Source: Streptomyces sp. NBC_00690
Lineage (GTDB): Bacteria > Actinomycetota > Actinomycetes > Streptomycetales > Streptomycetaceae
Length of the DNA: 64,000 bases
Assembly (NCBI RefSeq): GCF_036226685.1
Contig: NZ_CP109009.1
Location: forward strand, 8,149,501 to 8,213,500
Direction of reading: 5' to 3'
Both the position numbers and the translations under genes were made by a program. The notes under the pieces are model-generated. The model did no database searches. It was given only the letters and a program-made list of their open reading frames with translations, and was not told the origin of the DNA. Positions 51,000-61,742 of the stretch are shown here, in pieces; within the stretch, counting starts at the first letter, position 1; each line of letters starts with the position of its first letter.

Positions 51000-52997
51000 A
51001 TGGTGGGGGCAGCAGGACGTCTGGTAGGCGGGCGCTACCGTCTGGTCGAGCTGGTGGGCCAGGGCGGTATGGGCAGGGTGTGGCGGGGGCACGACGAGAC
51101 TCTCGACCGGCGCGTTGCGGTCAAGGAGGTCGTCCTGCCCGCGGGGCTCGCATCCGACGACCGCGAGCAGCTGCTGCAACGGACCCTGCGCGAGGCCCAA
51201 GTGGCCGCCAAACTCAACCATCCGGGGATCATCACCGTCCATGACGTGGTCAAGGACGACGACGCTCCGTGGATCGTCATGGAGTTCATACCCGGCCAGT
51301 CCCTCGGTGGGTTGATCGCACAGAGCGGCAGGCTCCCCTGGGACCGGGTCGCCGTGATCGGAGCTGAGGTGGCCGACGCACTGGCCCATGCACACGCCGC
51401 AGGGGTGGTGCACCGCGATCTGAAGCCCGACAACGTCCTCATCCACGGCCGTCGCACGATTCTCACCGACTTCGGCATCGCCCGGGTCCTCGACGGCTCG
51501 GCAGGCACCCGACTCACCCGCACGGGAACCGTGGTCGGCACTCCGCAGTACATGCCCCCGGAGCAGTTGGAAGGCGCGGACGCCACCGCTGCCGGGGATC
51601 TCTGGTCCCTCGGGGCCACCCTCTACGCGGCCGTTGAGGGAGACGTCCCCTTTGACGCGCCGTCCTTGGCGGCCCTGTTCCACGCGATCCTCGCCCAACC
51701 CATGCCGGCGCCCTCGCACGCGGGACAACTCGCCACCGTTCTCCATGAGCTCCTCGCCAAGGACCCCGGTCAGCGCCCCGGCGCCGCGACCCTGGCCAGC
51801 CGTCTCGCCACCCTCGCGCACCCCCGTACCCAAGTCGACCATCAACCGCCACCGCCGCAGCACCGGCCGACCGTCACCGCACCGGCCCGCCCACAACCCC
51901 GCACACCGCATCCGCCCACGGCGCACGCCTCCGCACCGCCGAGGACGGCGACCCCATCCGTGACGGGGCCGGTGATCGGGCCGCGGTCCACGACGACAGC
52001 ACCCCGGAAGGTCGGTCGTCGTACGGTGCTGCTCGCCGGTACGGTCGTAGCCGCGGCCACCGCCGGTGCTGTGTGGTACTGGATGCCGGACTCCGCGGCG
52101 CCCTCCGACCGGCCCGGCATCGCCACGCTCACCGGTCATGGCTACATGGTCAACGCAGTCGCCTTCAGCCCCGATGGCAAGGTGTTGGCGACCGCGAGCG
52201 ACGACAGCACCGTACGGCTCTGGGACGTGCCGAACAGAACGCTCCTGGATACGCTCACCGCCCACGGCGACATGGTGTTCTCGGTGACGTTCAGTCCGGA
52301 CGGCAAGACCCTGGCGACGGCGAGCGCCGACTCCTCGGTGTTCCTGTGGGACCTGCGCACACGACGACGCACCGCCGTCCTCAACGGCCACGACGGACGC
52401 ATTCGCTCAGTCGCGTTCACCCCTTCCGGGAAGACCCTGGCCACTGGGGGACAGGACAACACGGTCCGGTTGTGGAATGTGGCGGATCGTCGCCGTACCT
52501 CGGTCCTCTCGGTTCCGGGGGAAGCCGTCTACGCGCTCTCCTTCAGTCCGGACGGGAAGACCCTGGCCGCCGCCGCGGGCTTCGGACCCGCGGTGCGCCT
52601 GTGGGACATGGCCTCCAAGAAGCCCAGGGACCTCGCCGAGAACCCCGGCACCACGAAGTCGATGGCGTTCAGCCCTGACGGCAGGACGATGGCGATCCCG
52701 GGGCCCACCTATGCCACCGCTTCCCTATGGGACGTGGCCACGCGCAAACTGATCACCGAGCTTGAGGTCGTCCACAAGTCCGAGGTCAACGCAGTGGCGT
52801 TCAGCCGGGACGGGAAGACCCTGGCCACCGCGAGCGAGGACAAGTCCGTCCGACTGTGGGACACGACCACTCGCGCTCCCAGCGCCACCATCGTCGGTCA
52901 CAAGGGTGCCGTGTACGCGCTCTGCTTCAGCCCCGACGGCACCATCCTGGCCAGCGGCAGCCATGACAAGTCCGCCCGCCTGTGGGACCTTGCCTGA
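51000..52997 (+). CDS. Ser/Thr protein kinase with extracellular seven-bladed WD40 propeller
   Basis: This 665-residue protein starts with a Hanks-type kinase: glycine loop VGQGGMGRVWRG, K42, catalytic VHRDLKPDNVLI with D140, DFGIAR, then GTPQYMPPEQ. A proline-rich linker leads to one membrane helix (TVLLAGTVVAAATAGAVWYW), then seven WD40 repeats (each S-P-D-G-K ... V-R-L-W-D). Seven blades give a closed propeller outside the cell, presumably the ligand-sensing part. Kinases with WD40 sensors occur in actinomycetes. The ligand is unknown. Preceded by the phased repeats and a likely leaderless start. Monocistronic. Confidence 0.93.
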   Translation: MVGAAGRLVGGRYRLVELVGQGGMGRVWRGHDETLDRRVAVKEVVLPAGLASDDREQLLQRTLREAQVAAKLNHPGIITVHDVVKDDDAPWIVMEFIPGQSLGGLIAQSGRLPWDRVAVIGAEVADALAHAHAAGVVHRDLKPDNVLIHGRRTILTDFGIARVLDGSAGTRLTRTGTVVGTPQYMPPEQLEGADATAAGDLWSLGATLYAAVEGDVPFDAPSLAALFHAILAQPMPAPSHAGQLATVLHELLAKDPGQRPGAATLASRLATLAHPRTQVDHQPPPPQHRPTVTAPARPQPRTPHPPTAHASAPPRTATPSVTGPVIGPRSTTTAPRKVGRRTVLLAGTVVAAATAGAVWYWMPDSAAPSDRPGIATLTGHGYMVNAVAFSPDGKVLATASDDSTVRLWDVPNRTLLDTLTAHGDMVFSVTFSPDGKTLATASADSSVFLWDLRTRRRTAVLNGHDGRIRSVAFTPSGKTLATGGQDNTVRLWNVADRRRTSVLSVPGEAVYALSFSPDGKTLAAAAGFGPAVRLWDMASKKPRDLAENPGTTKSMAFSPDGRTMAIPGPTYATASLWDVATRKLITELEVVHKSEVNAVAFSRDGKTLATASEDKSVRLWDTTTRAPSATIVGHKGAVYALCFSPDGTILASGSHDKSARLWDLA

Positions 52998-53111
52998 TCG
53001 TTGCCCATGGTCGACGGGTGCAGGGACCTGTGCACGGAGCGACCTGGGCACGGCGCACGCGAACGCGACGAAGGGGCCCGATGCGCGAGCGGACCCCTTC
53101 GAACCTTCAGA

Positions 53112-54146
53112 TCATGCGTCGTTCCGCTGCCCCACGAGGTTGAGGGCGATGTCCGCGATCATGTCCTCCTGTCCGCCGACCATGCCCCGGCGGCCCACCT
53201 CCAGGAGGATCTGCCGGGTGTCGAGACCGTGCCGGCGAGCGGCGTCCTCGGCATGGCGCAGGAAGCTGGAGTAGACACCGGCGTACCCGAGGCTGAGGGT
53301 CTCGCGGTCCACCCGGACCGGTCGGTCCTGGAGCGGTCGGACGATGTCGTCCGCGGCGTCCATCAGAGCGAACACATCGCTGCCGTGGAGCCAGCCCGAA
53401 AGGTCGGCGACCGCGATGAACGCCTCCAGGGGACAGTTCCCGGCTCCAGCGCCCTGGCCTGCGAGGGAGGCGTCCACGCGCTGTGCGCCGTTCTCCACGG
53501 CCACCACCGAGTTGGCCACACCGAGGCCGAGGTTGTGGTGGGCGTGGATGCCGATGCCGGTCTCGGGGGCGAGCACCTCACGATAGGCCCGCACCCGGTC
53601 GCGGACGCCGTCCATGGTGAGCCGGCCGCCCGAGTCGGTGACGTACACGCAGTGGGCGCCGTAGGACTCCATGAGCTGGGCCTGACGGGCCAGTTCGGCG
53701 GGTTCGGCCAGATGGGACATCATCAGGAACCCGGCGACGTCCATGTCGAGTTCCCGCGCCGCTGCGATGTGTTGGGCCGCGATGTCGGCCTCCGTGCAGT
53801 GGGTCGCCACCCGAACCGAACGGATCCCGAGTGCATGGGCGCGGCGCAGATCGGCGACCGTGCCGATGCCCGGCAGCAGCAGGGTGGTGAGCCGTGCACG
53901 CGTGACGACCTCCGCCGCGGCGGCGATCCACTCGTCGTCGGTGTGCGCACCCGCGCCGTAGTTCACACTGGAGCCGGCGAGGCCGTCCCCATGGGCGATC
54001 TCGATGGCGTCGACGCCCGCCGCGTCCAGGGCGGCGGCGATGGTGCGGACCTGGTCGACGGTGTAGCGGTGCCGGACGGCGTGCATCCCGTCGCGCAGCG
54101 TCACGTCCTGGATATAGAGCCGGGACGGTGTCTGAGGAGATGTCAT
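53112..54146 (-). CDS. nbaI: 4-hydroxy-2-oxovalerate aldolase
   Basis: This 344-residue member of the DmpG/MhpE aldolase family starts with [20 protein letters not shown], including the metal-binding 'TLRDG'. Further family motifs are [34 protein letters not shown] and [20 protein letters not shown] (H-x-H metal site). It splits 4-hydroxy-2-oxovalerate into pyruvate and acetaldehyde, the latter channelled to the partner dehydrogenase. Its start overlaps the stop of the acetaldehyde dehydrogenase by 4 bp (ATGA), as expected for the complex. Last gene of the catabolic operon. The symbol follows the nba naming by function. Confidence 0.95.
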   Translation of the reverse strand: MTSPQTPSRLYIQDVTLRDGMHAVRHRYTVDQVRTIAAALDAAGVDAIEIAHGDGLAGSSVNYGAGAHTDDEWIAAAAEVVTRARLTTLLLPGIGTVADLRRAHALGIRSVRVATHCTEADIAAQHIAAARELDMDVAGFLMMSHLAEPAELARQAQLMESYGAHCVYVTDSGGRLTMDGVRDRVRAYREVLAPETGIGIHAHHNLGLGVANSVVAVENGAQRVDASLAGQGAGAGNCPLEAFIAVADLSGWLHGSDVFALMDAADDIVRPLQDRPVRVDRETLSLGYAGVYSSFLRHAEDAARRHGLDTRQILLEVGRRGMVGGQEDMIADIALNLVGQRNDA

Positions 54147-55075
54147 GAGGAGGCCAGCCTTTCCGCGACCCGCAGTGCGGCGGAGGTCATGATGTCGAGG
54201 TTGCCCGCGTAGGACGGCAGGTAGTGGGCGGCGCCCTCCACCTCCAGATAGACCGAGACGAGTTGCCCGGTTCCGGCCGGGGCACCGGTGAGCGGAGCGA
54301 GCGGGTCATCCGCTTCGATCGCGCGGATCTGCACTTCCTGCTTCAGCCGGTAGCCCGGTACGTAGGCGGCGACCTCGGCCACCATCGCCTTCACCGAGGC
54401 CCGTACCGCTTCCTGGTCGCAGTCGCCGACGACGCAGTACACGGTGTCCCGCATCACGAGCGGCGGCTCGGCCGGATTCAGCACGATGATCGCCTTGCCC
54501 AGGGCGGCGCCGCCCACCTCCTCCAGGGCGCGCGAGGTGGTCTCGGTGAACTCGTCGATGTTGGCGCGGGTGCCCGGCCCCGCCGACTTCGAGGCGATGG
54601 AGGCGATGATCTCCGCGTAGCGGACCGGGGTGACACGGGACACGGCAGCGACGATCGGTACGGTGGCCTGGCCGCCGCAGGTGACCATGTTGACGTCGGG
54701 CGCGGACAGGTGCTGGTCCAGGTTGACCGGCGGTACGACATAGGGACCGAGGGCCGCCGGTGTGAGGTCGATCAGCCGCTTGCCGTGCGCCGCCAGTACG
54801 GTGGCGTGATGACGGTGGGCTCCCGCCGATGTGGCGTCGAAGACGATCTCGATGTCGGGGAAGCACTCCATGGCCACCAGTCCCTCCACCCCCTCGTGGG
54901 TGGTGGGGACACCGAGCCTGCGAGCCCGTGCGAGCCCGTCCGACTTCTCGTCGATGCCCGCCATCGCGGCCATCTCCAGTCGGTCCGACAGCCGCAGCAC
55001 CTTGATCATCAGATCGGTGCCGATGTTGCCGGAACCGATGACGGCCACACGGGTGCGCGTGAGCTGGTCAGACAT
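54143..55075 (-). CDS. nbaJ: Acetaldehyde dehydrogenase (acylating)
   Basis: The 310-residue product is of the DmpF/MhpF family, with N-terminal NAD fold [20 protein letters not shown] and the catalytic cysteine in [20 protein letters not shown]. It oxidises acetaldehyde, produced by the aldolase, to acetyl-CoA using NAD+ and CoA. It overlaps the aldolase by 4 bp downstream and the ACMS decarboxylase stop by 8 bp upstream, so translation is coupled. Forms a channelling complex with the aldolase in characterised homologues. Confidence 0.95.
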   Translation of the reverse strand: MSDQLTRTRVAVIGSGNIGTDLMIKVLRLSDRLEMAAMAGIDEKSDGLARARRLGVPTTHEGVEGLVAMECFPDIEIVFDATSAGAHRHHATVLAAHGKRLIDLTPAALGPYVVPPVNLDQHLSAPDVNMVTCGGQATVPIVAAVSRVTPVRYAEIIASIASKSAGPGTRANIDEFTETTSRALEEVGGAALGKAIIVLNPAEPPLVMRDTVYCVVGDCDQEAVRASVKAMVAEVAAYVPGYRLKQEVQIRAIEADDPLAPLTGAPAGTGQLVSVYLEVEGAAHYLPSYAGNLDIMTSAALRVAERLASS

Positions 55076-56087
55076 CGTTGCCTCCTGACCGCGGGGAGAA
55101 GAACTCGACCGCGTTGGAACCGAGGATCATCGCCTGTTCGGCTTCGGTGAGCCCCGGGCAGTCGCGCACCACCGTGCCGGGCTGCTGCTCACCGAGGGGG
55201 AAGGGGAAGTCCGTACCGAGCATGACCCGGTCCGGGCCCATCACATCCACCAGCAGCCGCAGCGCCCGGGGGTCGAACACCGCGGTGTCGACGTAGAAGC
55301 GGCGGGCGTACGCGGACGGCGGTTTCGGGGAATCCGCGCGGACGATGTCCCGGTTGTGCCAGGCGTTGTCCGCGCGGCCCAACAGGAAGGCAAAACTGCC
55401 ACCGCCGTGGCAGAAACAGAGCTTCAGGGACTCGGGGAGCTTCTCGAAGGCCCCCGAGAGGGCGAGACCGAGGATGGACAGCTGGGTCTCGGCGGGCATG
55501 CCGACCAGCCAGCGCAGCATGTTCCGGTCCATCCGCCCGTCGCCGAGCATGTCCCACGGGTGGATCAGAACCGGGATGCCCTCCCGGGCGCAGTGGGTGA
55601 GGAAGCCGAGGACGTCCGCGTCGGCGAGGGTGCGTTCGCCGATGTGATTGCCGATGTGGACCCCCCGGTGTCCGGCGGCGGCGGCCTTGGAAGCCATCTC
55701 GCAGGCCAGTTGGGTGTCCTGGAGCGGCACTTGGCAGAGCGGGATCAACCGTTGTGGATCCTGGGCGCAGTATTCGAGGATGCGGTCGTTGACCAACTCG
55801 CACCATTCGGCGGCGCGGTCAGGCGGGGCGGCGTACCCGAACATCAGCGGCGTCGAGGAGATGGCCTGCACATCGATGCCCAGTGCGTCCATCTCGATGA
55901 GTCGCCGCTCGGGGTCCCACAGGGATGCGGTGACCGGACGGTACTCTTCTGTGCCGCTCATCATCATGCCGGTGCCCGAGCCGTCCTGGTGGACACGCAG
56001 CCAGGGCTCACCGGCACCTTGGAGGAGGCGGCTCTCGGATTCCGAAATGCGCGGGAAGACATGCGCATGGACGTCGAAGACAGACAA
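55068..56087 (-). CDS. nbaD: 2-amino-3-carboxymuconate-6-semialdehyde decarboxylase (ACMSD)
   Basis: This 339-residue amidohydrolase-fold decarboxylase begins [13 protein letters not shown], with the metal ligands H7 and H9. [20 protein letters not shown] supplies the third histidine, [17 protein letters not shown] the conserved arginine-region loop, and [16 protein letters not shown] the catalytic aspartate. It removes CO2 from the product of 3-hydroxyanthranilate dioxygenase, diverting flux away from quinolinate. Adjacent to that dioxygenase (22-bp gap). Overlap of 8 bp with the next gene. Confidence 0.93.
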   Translation of the reverse strand: MSVFDVHAHVFPRISESESRLLQGAGEPWLRVHQDGSGTGMMMSGTEEYRPVTASLWDPERRLIEMDALGIDVQAISSTPLMFGYAAPPDRAAEWCELVNDRILEYCAQDPQRLIPLCQVPLQDTQLACEMASKAAAAGHRGVHIGNHIGERTLADADVLGFLTHCAREGIPVLIHPWDMLGDGRMDRNMLRWLVGMPAETQLSILGLALSGAFEKLPESLKLCFCHGGGSFAFLLGRADNAWHNRDIVRADSPKPPSAYARRFYVDTAVFDPRALRLLVDVMGPDRVMLGTDFPFPLGEQQPGTVVRDCPGLTEAEQAMILGSNAVEFFSPRSGGNDV

Positions 56088-56109
56088 GGCGAACTCCGGG
56101 GGGCGTGGT

Positions 56110-57246
<1,137 letters not shown>

Positions 57247-57250
<4 letters not shown>

Positions 57251-58011
57251 CGGGTGGTCACCTCTACTCCGCCGAGGCCGTCGCCGAGAATGCGCACATG
57301 TGCTCCGCGGGGGAGCGGAAGGGCCGCGGTCGCGGCACCCGCGAGGACGATCTGCCCCGGCTCCAGCGCGATCCCGGCCTCGCCGGCCAGCCGTGCCGCG
57401 GCGACCAGGGAACGCAAGGGGTGCCCGAGGATCGCCGCGGACGAACCGGTGGCCACGACCCGGCCGTCGATCTCCACGAGCAGACCGATGTTGCTGAGGT
57501 CGCGTACATCGGCGGGCTGCCAGATGCCACAGCCGTATCGCGCGGCCGAGGCGTTGTCGGCGATCACATCGGGGAGGGTGAAGCGGAAGCCCTCGTAGCG
57601 GGAGTCCAGTACCTCGTACGCGACCGCGACACCGGCGAGCGAACGGACGGCCTCCGCCGGAGTGATCCGGCCGGAGATCGGGCTGCCGATCAGAAAGGCG
57701 ATCTCCGGTTCGATCCGCGGGTGGATCAGGCCACCGAGGTCGAGCACGGCTCCGTCCTCCACCTGCATGGCGTCGGTGAGCAGTCCCCAGATGACGTCGT
57801 CGACGCCCATCTGCACCATCTTCGCCCGGCTGGTGAAGCCCATCTTCACACCGGTGGACGATTCGCCGCGGGCCAGCCGGCGTTCGATGACCGCGCGCTG
57901 GACGGCGTAGGCGTCGGGCAGGGTGAGTTCGATGGAGTCGGTGGGGCGGTCGACGGTGTGCCCGTCGACGGCCGCAGCGTCCAGGATCTCGGTCAGCTGT
58001 GCGAGGGTCAT
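57247..58011 (-). CDS. nbaG: 2-oxo-3-hexenedioate (4-oxalocrotonate) decarboxylase
   Basis: The 254-residue protein is of the hydratase/decarboxylase (MhpD) fold with the family pattern [20 protein letters not shown] (here S/T-x-x-A-K), the metal-site [12 protein letters not shown] and [20 protein letters not shown]. It decarboxylates 4-oxalocrotonate to 2-hydroxypenta-2,4-dienoate. Paralogous to the preceding hydratase gene, as in meta-cleavage operons. GGAGG upstream of the ATG at 58011. The hydratase stop precedes it by one base. Confidence 0.92.
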
Positions 58012-58012
58012 G

Positions 58013-58846
58013 TCATGCCTCCTGGCCGGTCGCTGCGGCGAATGCGACCCGTACGTCACCGAGTCCGTCGATCCTTGCTTCCACCACGTCTCCCGGAAGG
58101 ACGGGGATCATCGGACCGAGCGCTCCGGTCAGTACGGTGTCACCCGCCCGCAGGGGGCGACCCACCCGTACCAGCGTGTCGGCGAGCCAGAGTGCCGCGT
58201 GCAGTGGGTTGCCGAGGCAGGCGGCTCCCGTTCCCGTCGACACCTGTTCGCCGCGTCGCTCCATGACCATGCCGGCCAGGCGCAGATCGAGCCGGTCCAG
58301 CGGGACGGGCCGGTTGCCGAGGACGTACAGCCCGCTGGAGGCGTTGTCCGCGACGGTGTCGGCGAGGCTGATGTCCCAGTCCTGGATGCGACTGCCGCAC
58401 ACTTCGATGGCGGGCAGTGCGAAGGCGGTGGCGCGCAGGAGATCGGCGACGGTGTGCCGCTCCCGGTCGAGGTCGGCATCGAGTACGAGGGCGACCTCGG
58501 CCTCGACCCGTGCCTGCTGGACCGCTCCGACGGGGATCTCGGCACCGTCGGGGACCGCCATGTCGGCGTACAACATGCCGAAGTCCGGTGCGTCGACACC
58601 CAACTGCTCCTGGACGGCGGCCGAGGTCAGACCGATCTTGCGACCGGTGAGACGACGACCTTCCCCGAGCCAGTGCTCGGTGAGCAGGTCCTGCACGGCG
58701 TAGGCCGATTCGGCGCTCGTGACCAGATCGCGTACGGGGGCGCAGGGCCGGCCCTCGGCGTGGGCGCGCAGCAGGCGATCGGCGGCGGCTCTGATGTCGG
58801 CGGACCCCGGTGCGCGGGCCTCGGTGGTGGTATCGGTGCGATTCAT
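58013..58846 (-). CDS. nbaH: 2-oxopent-4-enoate hydratase
   Basis: This 277-residue hydratase-family protein contains [40 protein letters not shown] and [20 protein letters not shown], then [20 protein letters not shown]. It hydrates 2-hydroxypenta-2,4-dienoate to 4-hydroxy-2-oxovalerate. It lies 9 bp after the aldehyde dehydrogenase. It differs from the decarboxylase in the KIGLTS motif. The two usually form a complex. Assignment of hydratase versus decarboxylase between the two paralogues is by motif and gene order. Confidence 0.9.
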   Translation of the reverse strand: MNRTDTTTEARAPGSADIRAAADRLLRAHAEGRPCAPVRDLVTSAESAYAVQDLLTEHWLGEGRRLTGRKIGLTSAAVQEQLGVDAPDFGMLYADMAVPDGAEIPVGAVQQARVEAEVALVLDADLDRERHTVADLLRATAFALPAIEVCGSRIQDWDISLADTVADNASSGLYVLGNRPVPLDRLDLRLAGMVMERRGEQVSTGTGAACLGNPLHAALWLADTLVRVGRPLRAGDTVLTGALGPMIPVLPGDVVEARIDGLGDVRVAFAAATGQEA

Positions 58847-58855
58847 GACGGTTCC

Positions 58856-60298
58856 TCAGACCTGGATGCAGACGTTGACGGGCTCGGAGAAGAAGTCCAG
58901 GGAGTATGTGCCGCCCTCGCGGCCGATGCCGGAATCCTTCACACCGCCGAACGGGGTGCGCAGATCGCGCAGGTTCCAGCAGTTGACCCAGACGATCCCG
59001 GCGTCGATGCGCGGGGCGACCCGGTGGGCGCGGGAGAGGTCGCGGGTCCAGACGGTGGCGGCGAGGCCGTAGCGGCTGTCGTTGGCGAGCCGTACCGCCT
59101 CTTCTTCGGTGTCGAAGGGGGCGATGTGGCAGACCGGCCCGAAGACCTCCTCCTGGACGGTCCTGGCGTGCTGCGGCAGTCCGGTCAGGACCGTGGGTTC
59201 GACGTAGAAGCCCTCGTCGCGCCGGTCCCCGAAGTGCGGGGCCTTGCCGCCGGCGACGACGGTGGCACCCTCCTCGACCGCGAGCCGGTAGTAGGACAGC
59301 ACCTTGTCGCGGTGGGCCGCGGAGATCATGGGTCCGTAGTCGGTGAGCTCCCTGGCGCGGGCGCCGAGCAGGCTCACGAACTCCTCGTAGCGGGAGCGTT
59401 CGACGTAGACGCGTTCGGTGCACAGGCAGATCTGCCCGGAGTGGGTGAAGGCGGATCGTACGGTGCCTTCGACCGCGGCTTCGAGGTCGGCGTCGGCGAA
59501 GATCACGGCTGCGTTCTTGCCGCCGAGTTCGAAGGAGACGGGTGTGAGGTGGTTCGCCGCCTCGCGCATGATGGCCGAGCCGGTGGCGGACTCCCCGGTG
59601 AAGGCGATGGCGTCCACATCGGGGTGCGAGGTGAGGAAGGCGCCTGCGGCGTTCGTGCCATGGCCGTGGACGAGGTTGAACGCACCCGCGGGCAGACCGG
59701 CCGCGTCGATCGCCTCGGCGAGCAGCGTCGCCGTGGACGGGGTCTCCTCCGACGGCTTGGCGACCACCGTGTTGCCCGCGGCGAGAGCGGGGGCGACCTT
59801 CCAGGTGAGCAGCAGGAGCGGGAGGTTCCACGGGGAGATGACGGCGACGACTCCCAGAGGCCGACGCACGGTGTAGTTGAGCGCCTGCCCGGAGCCGCTC
59901 CAGCCGGGGACACTGGTGGAGTAGGACTGCTCGGGGCGGCCGTAGAGCAGGTCCGCGTAGGCGCGGAAGTTTCCGATGGCGCGCGGGATGTCGACGGTGG
60001 CGGCCAGTTCCCGGGGCTTGCCGGTGTCGCTCACCTCGGCGTCCACGAAGGCGTCGAACCGGGCCTGGATCTCGTCGGCGATGCGGTGCAGTGCGGCGGA
60101 CCGCTCCTCGGGACTCGTCGCCCCCCACGCCCCGTCGAGTGCCTCACGAGCGGCTCGGACGGCGGCGTCCACGGTCTCCCTGGCTGCCTCCGGGACCTGT
60201 CCCACGGTGCTTCCGTCGACCGGATCAACCAGGGGGAACGTTGTGGTGGCGGGGTCGTTCGGCAGGAATGCCCCGCCCACGTAGTGCGCCGCTTGCAT
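58856..60298 (-). CDS. nbaE: 2-aminomuconic 6-semialdehyde dehydrogenase
   Basis: This 480-residue member of the aldehyde dehydrogenase superfamily starts MQAAHYVGGAFLP. Motifs include VVAVISPWNLPLLLLTWKVA, FTGESATGSAIMREAANHLT, the catalytic glutamate in FELGGKNAAVIFADADLEAA and the catalytic cysteine in HSGQICLCTERVYVERSRYE. It oxidises the 2-aminomuconate semialdehyde from ACMSD with NAD+. First gene of the operon after the LysR gene. GAGGGG precedes the ATG at 60298. The long upstream open frame is not part of the protein, because it crosses the promoter. Confidence 0.93.
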   Translation of the reverse strand: MQAAHYVGGAFLPNDPATTTFPLVDPVDGSTVGQVPEAARETVDAAVRAAREALDGAWGATSPEERSAALHRIADEIQARFDAFVDAEVSDTGKPRELAATVDIPRAIGNFRAYADLLYGRPEQSYSTSVPGWSGSGQALNYTVRRPLGVVAVISPWNLPLLLLTWKVAPALAAGNTVVAKPSEETPSTATLLAEAIDAAGLPAGAFNLVHGHGTNAAGAFLTSHPDVDAIAFTGESATGSAIMREAANHLTPVSFELGGKNAAVIFADADLEAAVEGTVRSAFTHSGQICLCTERVYVERSRYEEFVSLLGARARELTDYGPMISAAHRDKVLSYYRLAVEEGATVVAGGKAPHFGDRRDEGFYVEPTVLTGLPQHARTVQEEVFGPVCHIAPFDTEEEAVRLANDSRYGLAATVWTRDLSRAHRVAPRIDAGIVWVNCWNLRDLRTPFGGVKDSGIGREGGTYSLDFFSEPVNVCIQV

Positions 60299-60395
60299 GG
60301 CTCGCCCCTCACTTTCGCGTCCTGTTGTTGTGAAGCCGAGTGGTGGATACGACCGGCTGTTCAGGAGCATGGCGCTGGCGAGGTATGCCTGTCTA

Positions 60396-60432
60396 ATGCC
60401 CATTGGGGTGTCTGCTATAGCAATATGGGCAT
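60396..60432. promoter_or_regulatory. Inverted repeats upstream of the 3-hydroxyanthranilate operon
   Basis: ATGCCCAT (60396-60403) and ATGGGCAT (60425-60432) form an inverted pair 21 bp apart. Between them lies a separate 10-bp palindrome TGCTATAGCA (60413-60422). The group sits about 100-135 bp before the operon's first start codon, in the 155-bp gap after the LysR gene. It is a good candidate for the regulator's binding site. Confidence 0.55.
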
Positions 60433-60453
60433 GGGTTCGGGCGTGCGTCGGGG

Positions 60454-61398
60454 CTATGCGGGTGGCTGGTCCTGCTGGGCTGTGAGTCCGGCTGCCGCGG
60501 TCCTCAGCGCGGTCAGCAGGGCTCGGGTGGATGGGCTGAGCGGGCGGTTGCCGGGGAGGGTGGTGCCGACGCTGTGGCCGATCGGGTCGAGCGAGATCGG
60601 TAGGGATGCCAGTCGGGGGTCGTCGCCGCCGATCAGACCGGGCAGTACGGCGATCACCTCGGTCTCCAGAAGGAGCTGCCGGACGGTGAGGAAGGAGGTG
60701 CACTCGACACGGTTCTCGGGCAGGGCAAGGCCGGAGCGGACGAAGAACTCCTCCAGCTCGCGGCGCAGGACCGTTTCTGCACCTGGCAGGATCCAGGGGT
60801 GGACCAGCAGGTCCGGCAGGGTCACACCGGCCAGCTTCAGCGCCGGGTGATGGGCACCGACGACGATCCTGACCGATTCCTCGTAGAGGGAGTGCCGCAC
60901 CATCGGCCCGCTGGCGGGGGTCGTCAGCCGGCCCACGATGATGTCGATCCGGCCGGCTTCCAGATCGACCAGCAGGGCTTCTGGCGTGCCCTCGCGCACC
61001 ACGACGGTGAGCAGTGGATGCCCGGCCTTGAGTACGGCGATCGCCCGCGGCAGCAGCAGGTTCGAGCCGGCGAGGTGCGTACCCACGACGACGGTGCCGC
61101 GATCGGCGTCGGCGATCTCGGCGACATGCCGGGCGGCCTGGGTGAGCTGGGCCAGCACCGCCCGGGCATGGTCGGTGAAGGCGGCACCGAAGACCGTCGG
61201 GGAGATACCGCGCGGCCCCCGGTCGTACAGCCTGACCCCGAGGATCGCCTCCAGGTCGTGCAGTCCGCGGGTCACCACCGGCTGGGTGACGTGCAGGGCA
61301 GCCGCCGCCCCGACGACGCTGCCCTGTTCGGTGAGCGTGTCGACCAGGATCAAATGGCGCAGCTTGAGGCGCCCGTCCAGAAGGCGTGGAATGTCCAT
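60454..61398 (-). CDS. LysR-family regulator of the 3-hydroxyanthranilate operon
   Basis: The 314-residue protein starts MDIPRLLDGRLKLRHLILVD with the N-terminal winged helix TLTEQGSVVGAAAALHVTQP then VVTRGLHDLEAILGVRLYDR. The C-terminal periplasmic-binding-like effector domain begins VVVGTHLAGSNLLLPRAIAV, with GRIDIIVGRLTTPASGPM typical of this group. It lies 155 bp upstream of the catabolic genes on the same strand, unlike the usual divergent LysR arrangement. The inducer is probably 3-hydroxyanthranilate or a later intermediate. Three 9-bp direct repeats lie just upstream of its start. Confidence 0.9.
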   Translation of the reverse strand: MDIPRLLDGRLKLRHLILVDTLTEQGSVVGAAAALHVTQPVVTRGLHDLEAILGVRLYDRGPRGISPTVFGAAFTDHARAVLAQLTQAARHVAEIADADRGTVVVGTHLAGSNLLLPRAIAVLKAGHPLLTVVVREGTPEALLVDLEAGRIDIIVGRLTTPASGPMVRHSLYEESVRIVVGAHHPALKLAGVTLPDLLVHPWILPGAETVLRRELEEFFVRSGLALPENRVECTSFLTVRQLLLETEVIAVLPGLIGGDDPRLASLPISLDPIGHSVGTTLPGNRPLSPSTRALLTALRTAAAGLTAQQDQPPA

Positions 61399-61742
61399 GG
61401 CCGCCGACCATATAGCCGCATCCCTTCGTCGGGAAGGGTTTCCCCTTCTATGGACGCTATGGACCTTATGGACGCCCCGGAAGGCCCCGGTGCCCCGGGC
61501 CCAGCGGGCGTCACTCCGTGCCCGGGCGGGTCGCGGCCGGACCGGCATCGCACGGTGCGGGCGATGCGCACGTCCTGTGCCTTCGCCCACCGCGACCCAA
61601 TCGTGTGGACCGGGGGAATGCCCCTTCCCCCGGTCCCCGGTCAGCGAGCGCAGGGCGCTCAGTGAGTACGGACACCGGGTGAAGGGTCTTCGGCCGTCCG
61701 AAATCCTCGGCACGGCACGACATCTGTTGTGGTGGGTGGGGA
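61399..61742. other. Intergenic region between LysR and MFS genes
   Basis: About 340 bp upstream of the LysR gene. It contains the 9-bp triplet repeat at 61448-61474 and a TATATG sequence 10 bp before the LysR ATG that could be a -10 for a short-leader transcript. No other features. Confidence 0.4.
61448..61474. repeat. Three 9-bp direct repeats upstream of LysR start
   Basis: Units CTATGGACG, CTATGGACC and TTATGGACG are head to tail, 50-76 bp upstream of the LysR ATG. On the coding strand they read CGTCCATAA, GGTCCATAG, CGTCCATAG, giving three GTCCATA sites nine bases apart. Confidence 0.75.

Noticed and set aside
58140..60128. A 662-codon minus-strand frame within the catabolic operon
   Set aside because: It overlaps the aldehyde dehydrogenase and hydratase genes in another frame and is dominated by arginine, proline and glycine. 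No domain.
60299..61411. A fusion of the aldehyde dehydrogenase with 371 upstream codons
   Set aside because: The upstream frame is antisense-like in composition, overlaps the LysR gene in another frame and crosses the operon promoter.
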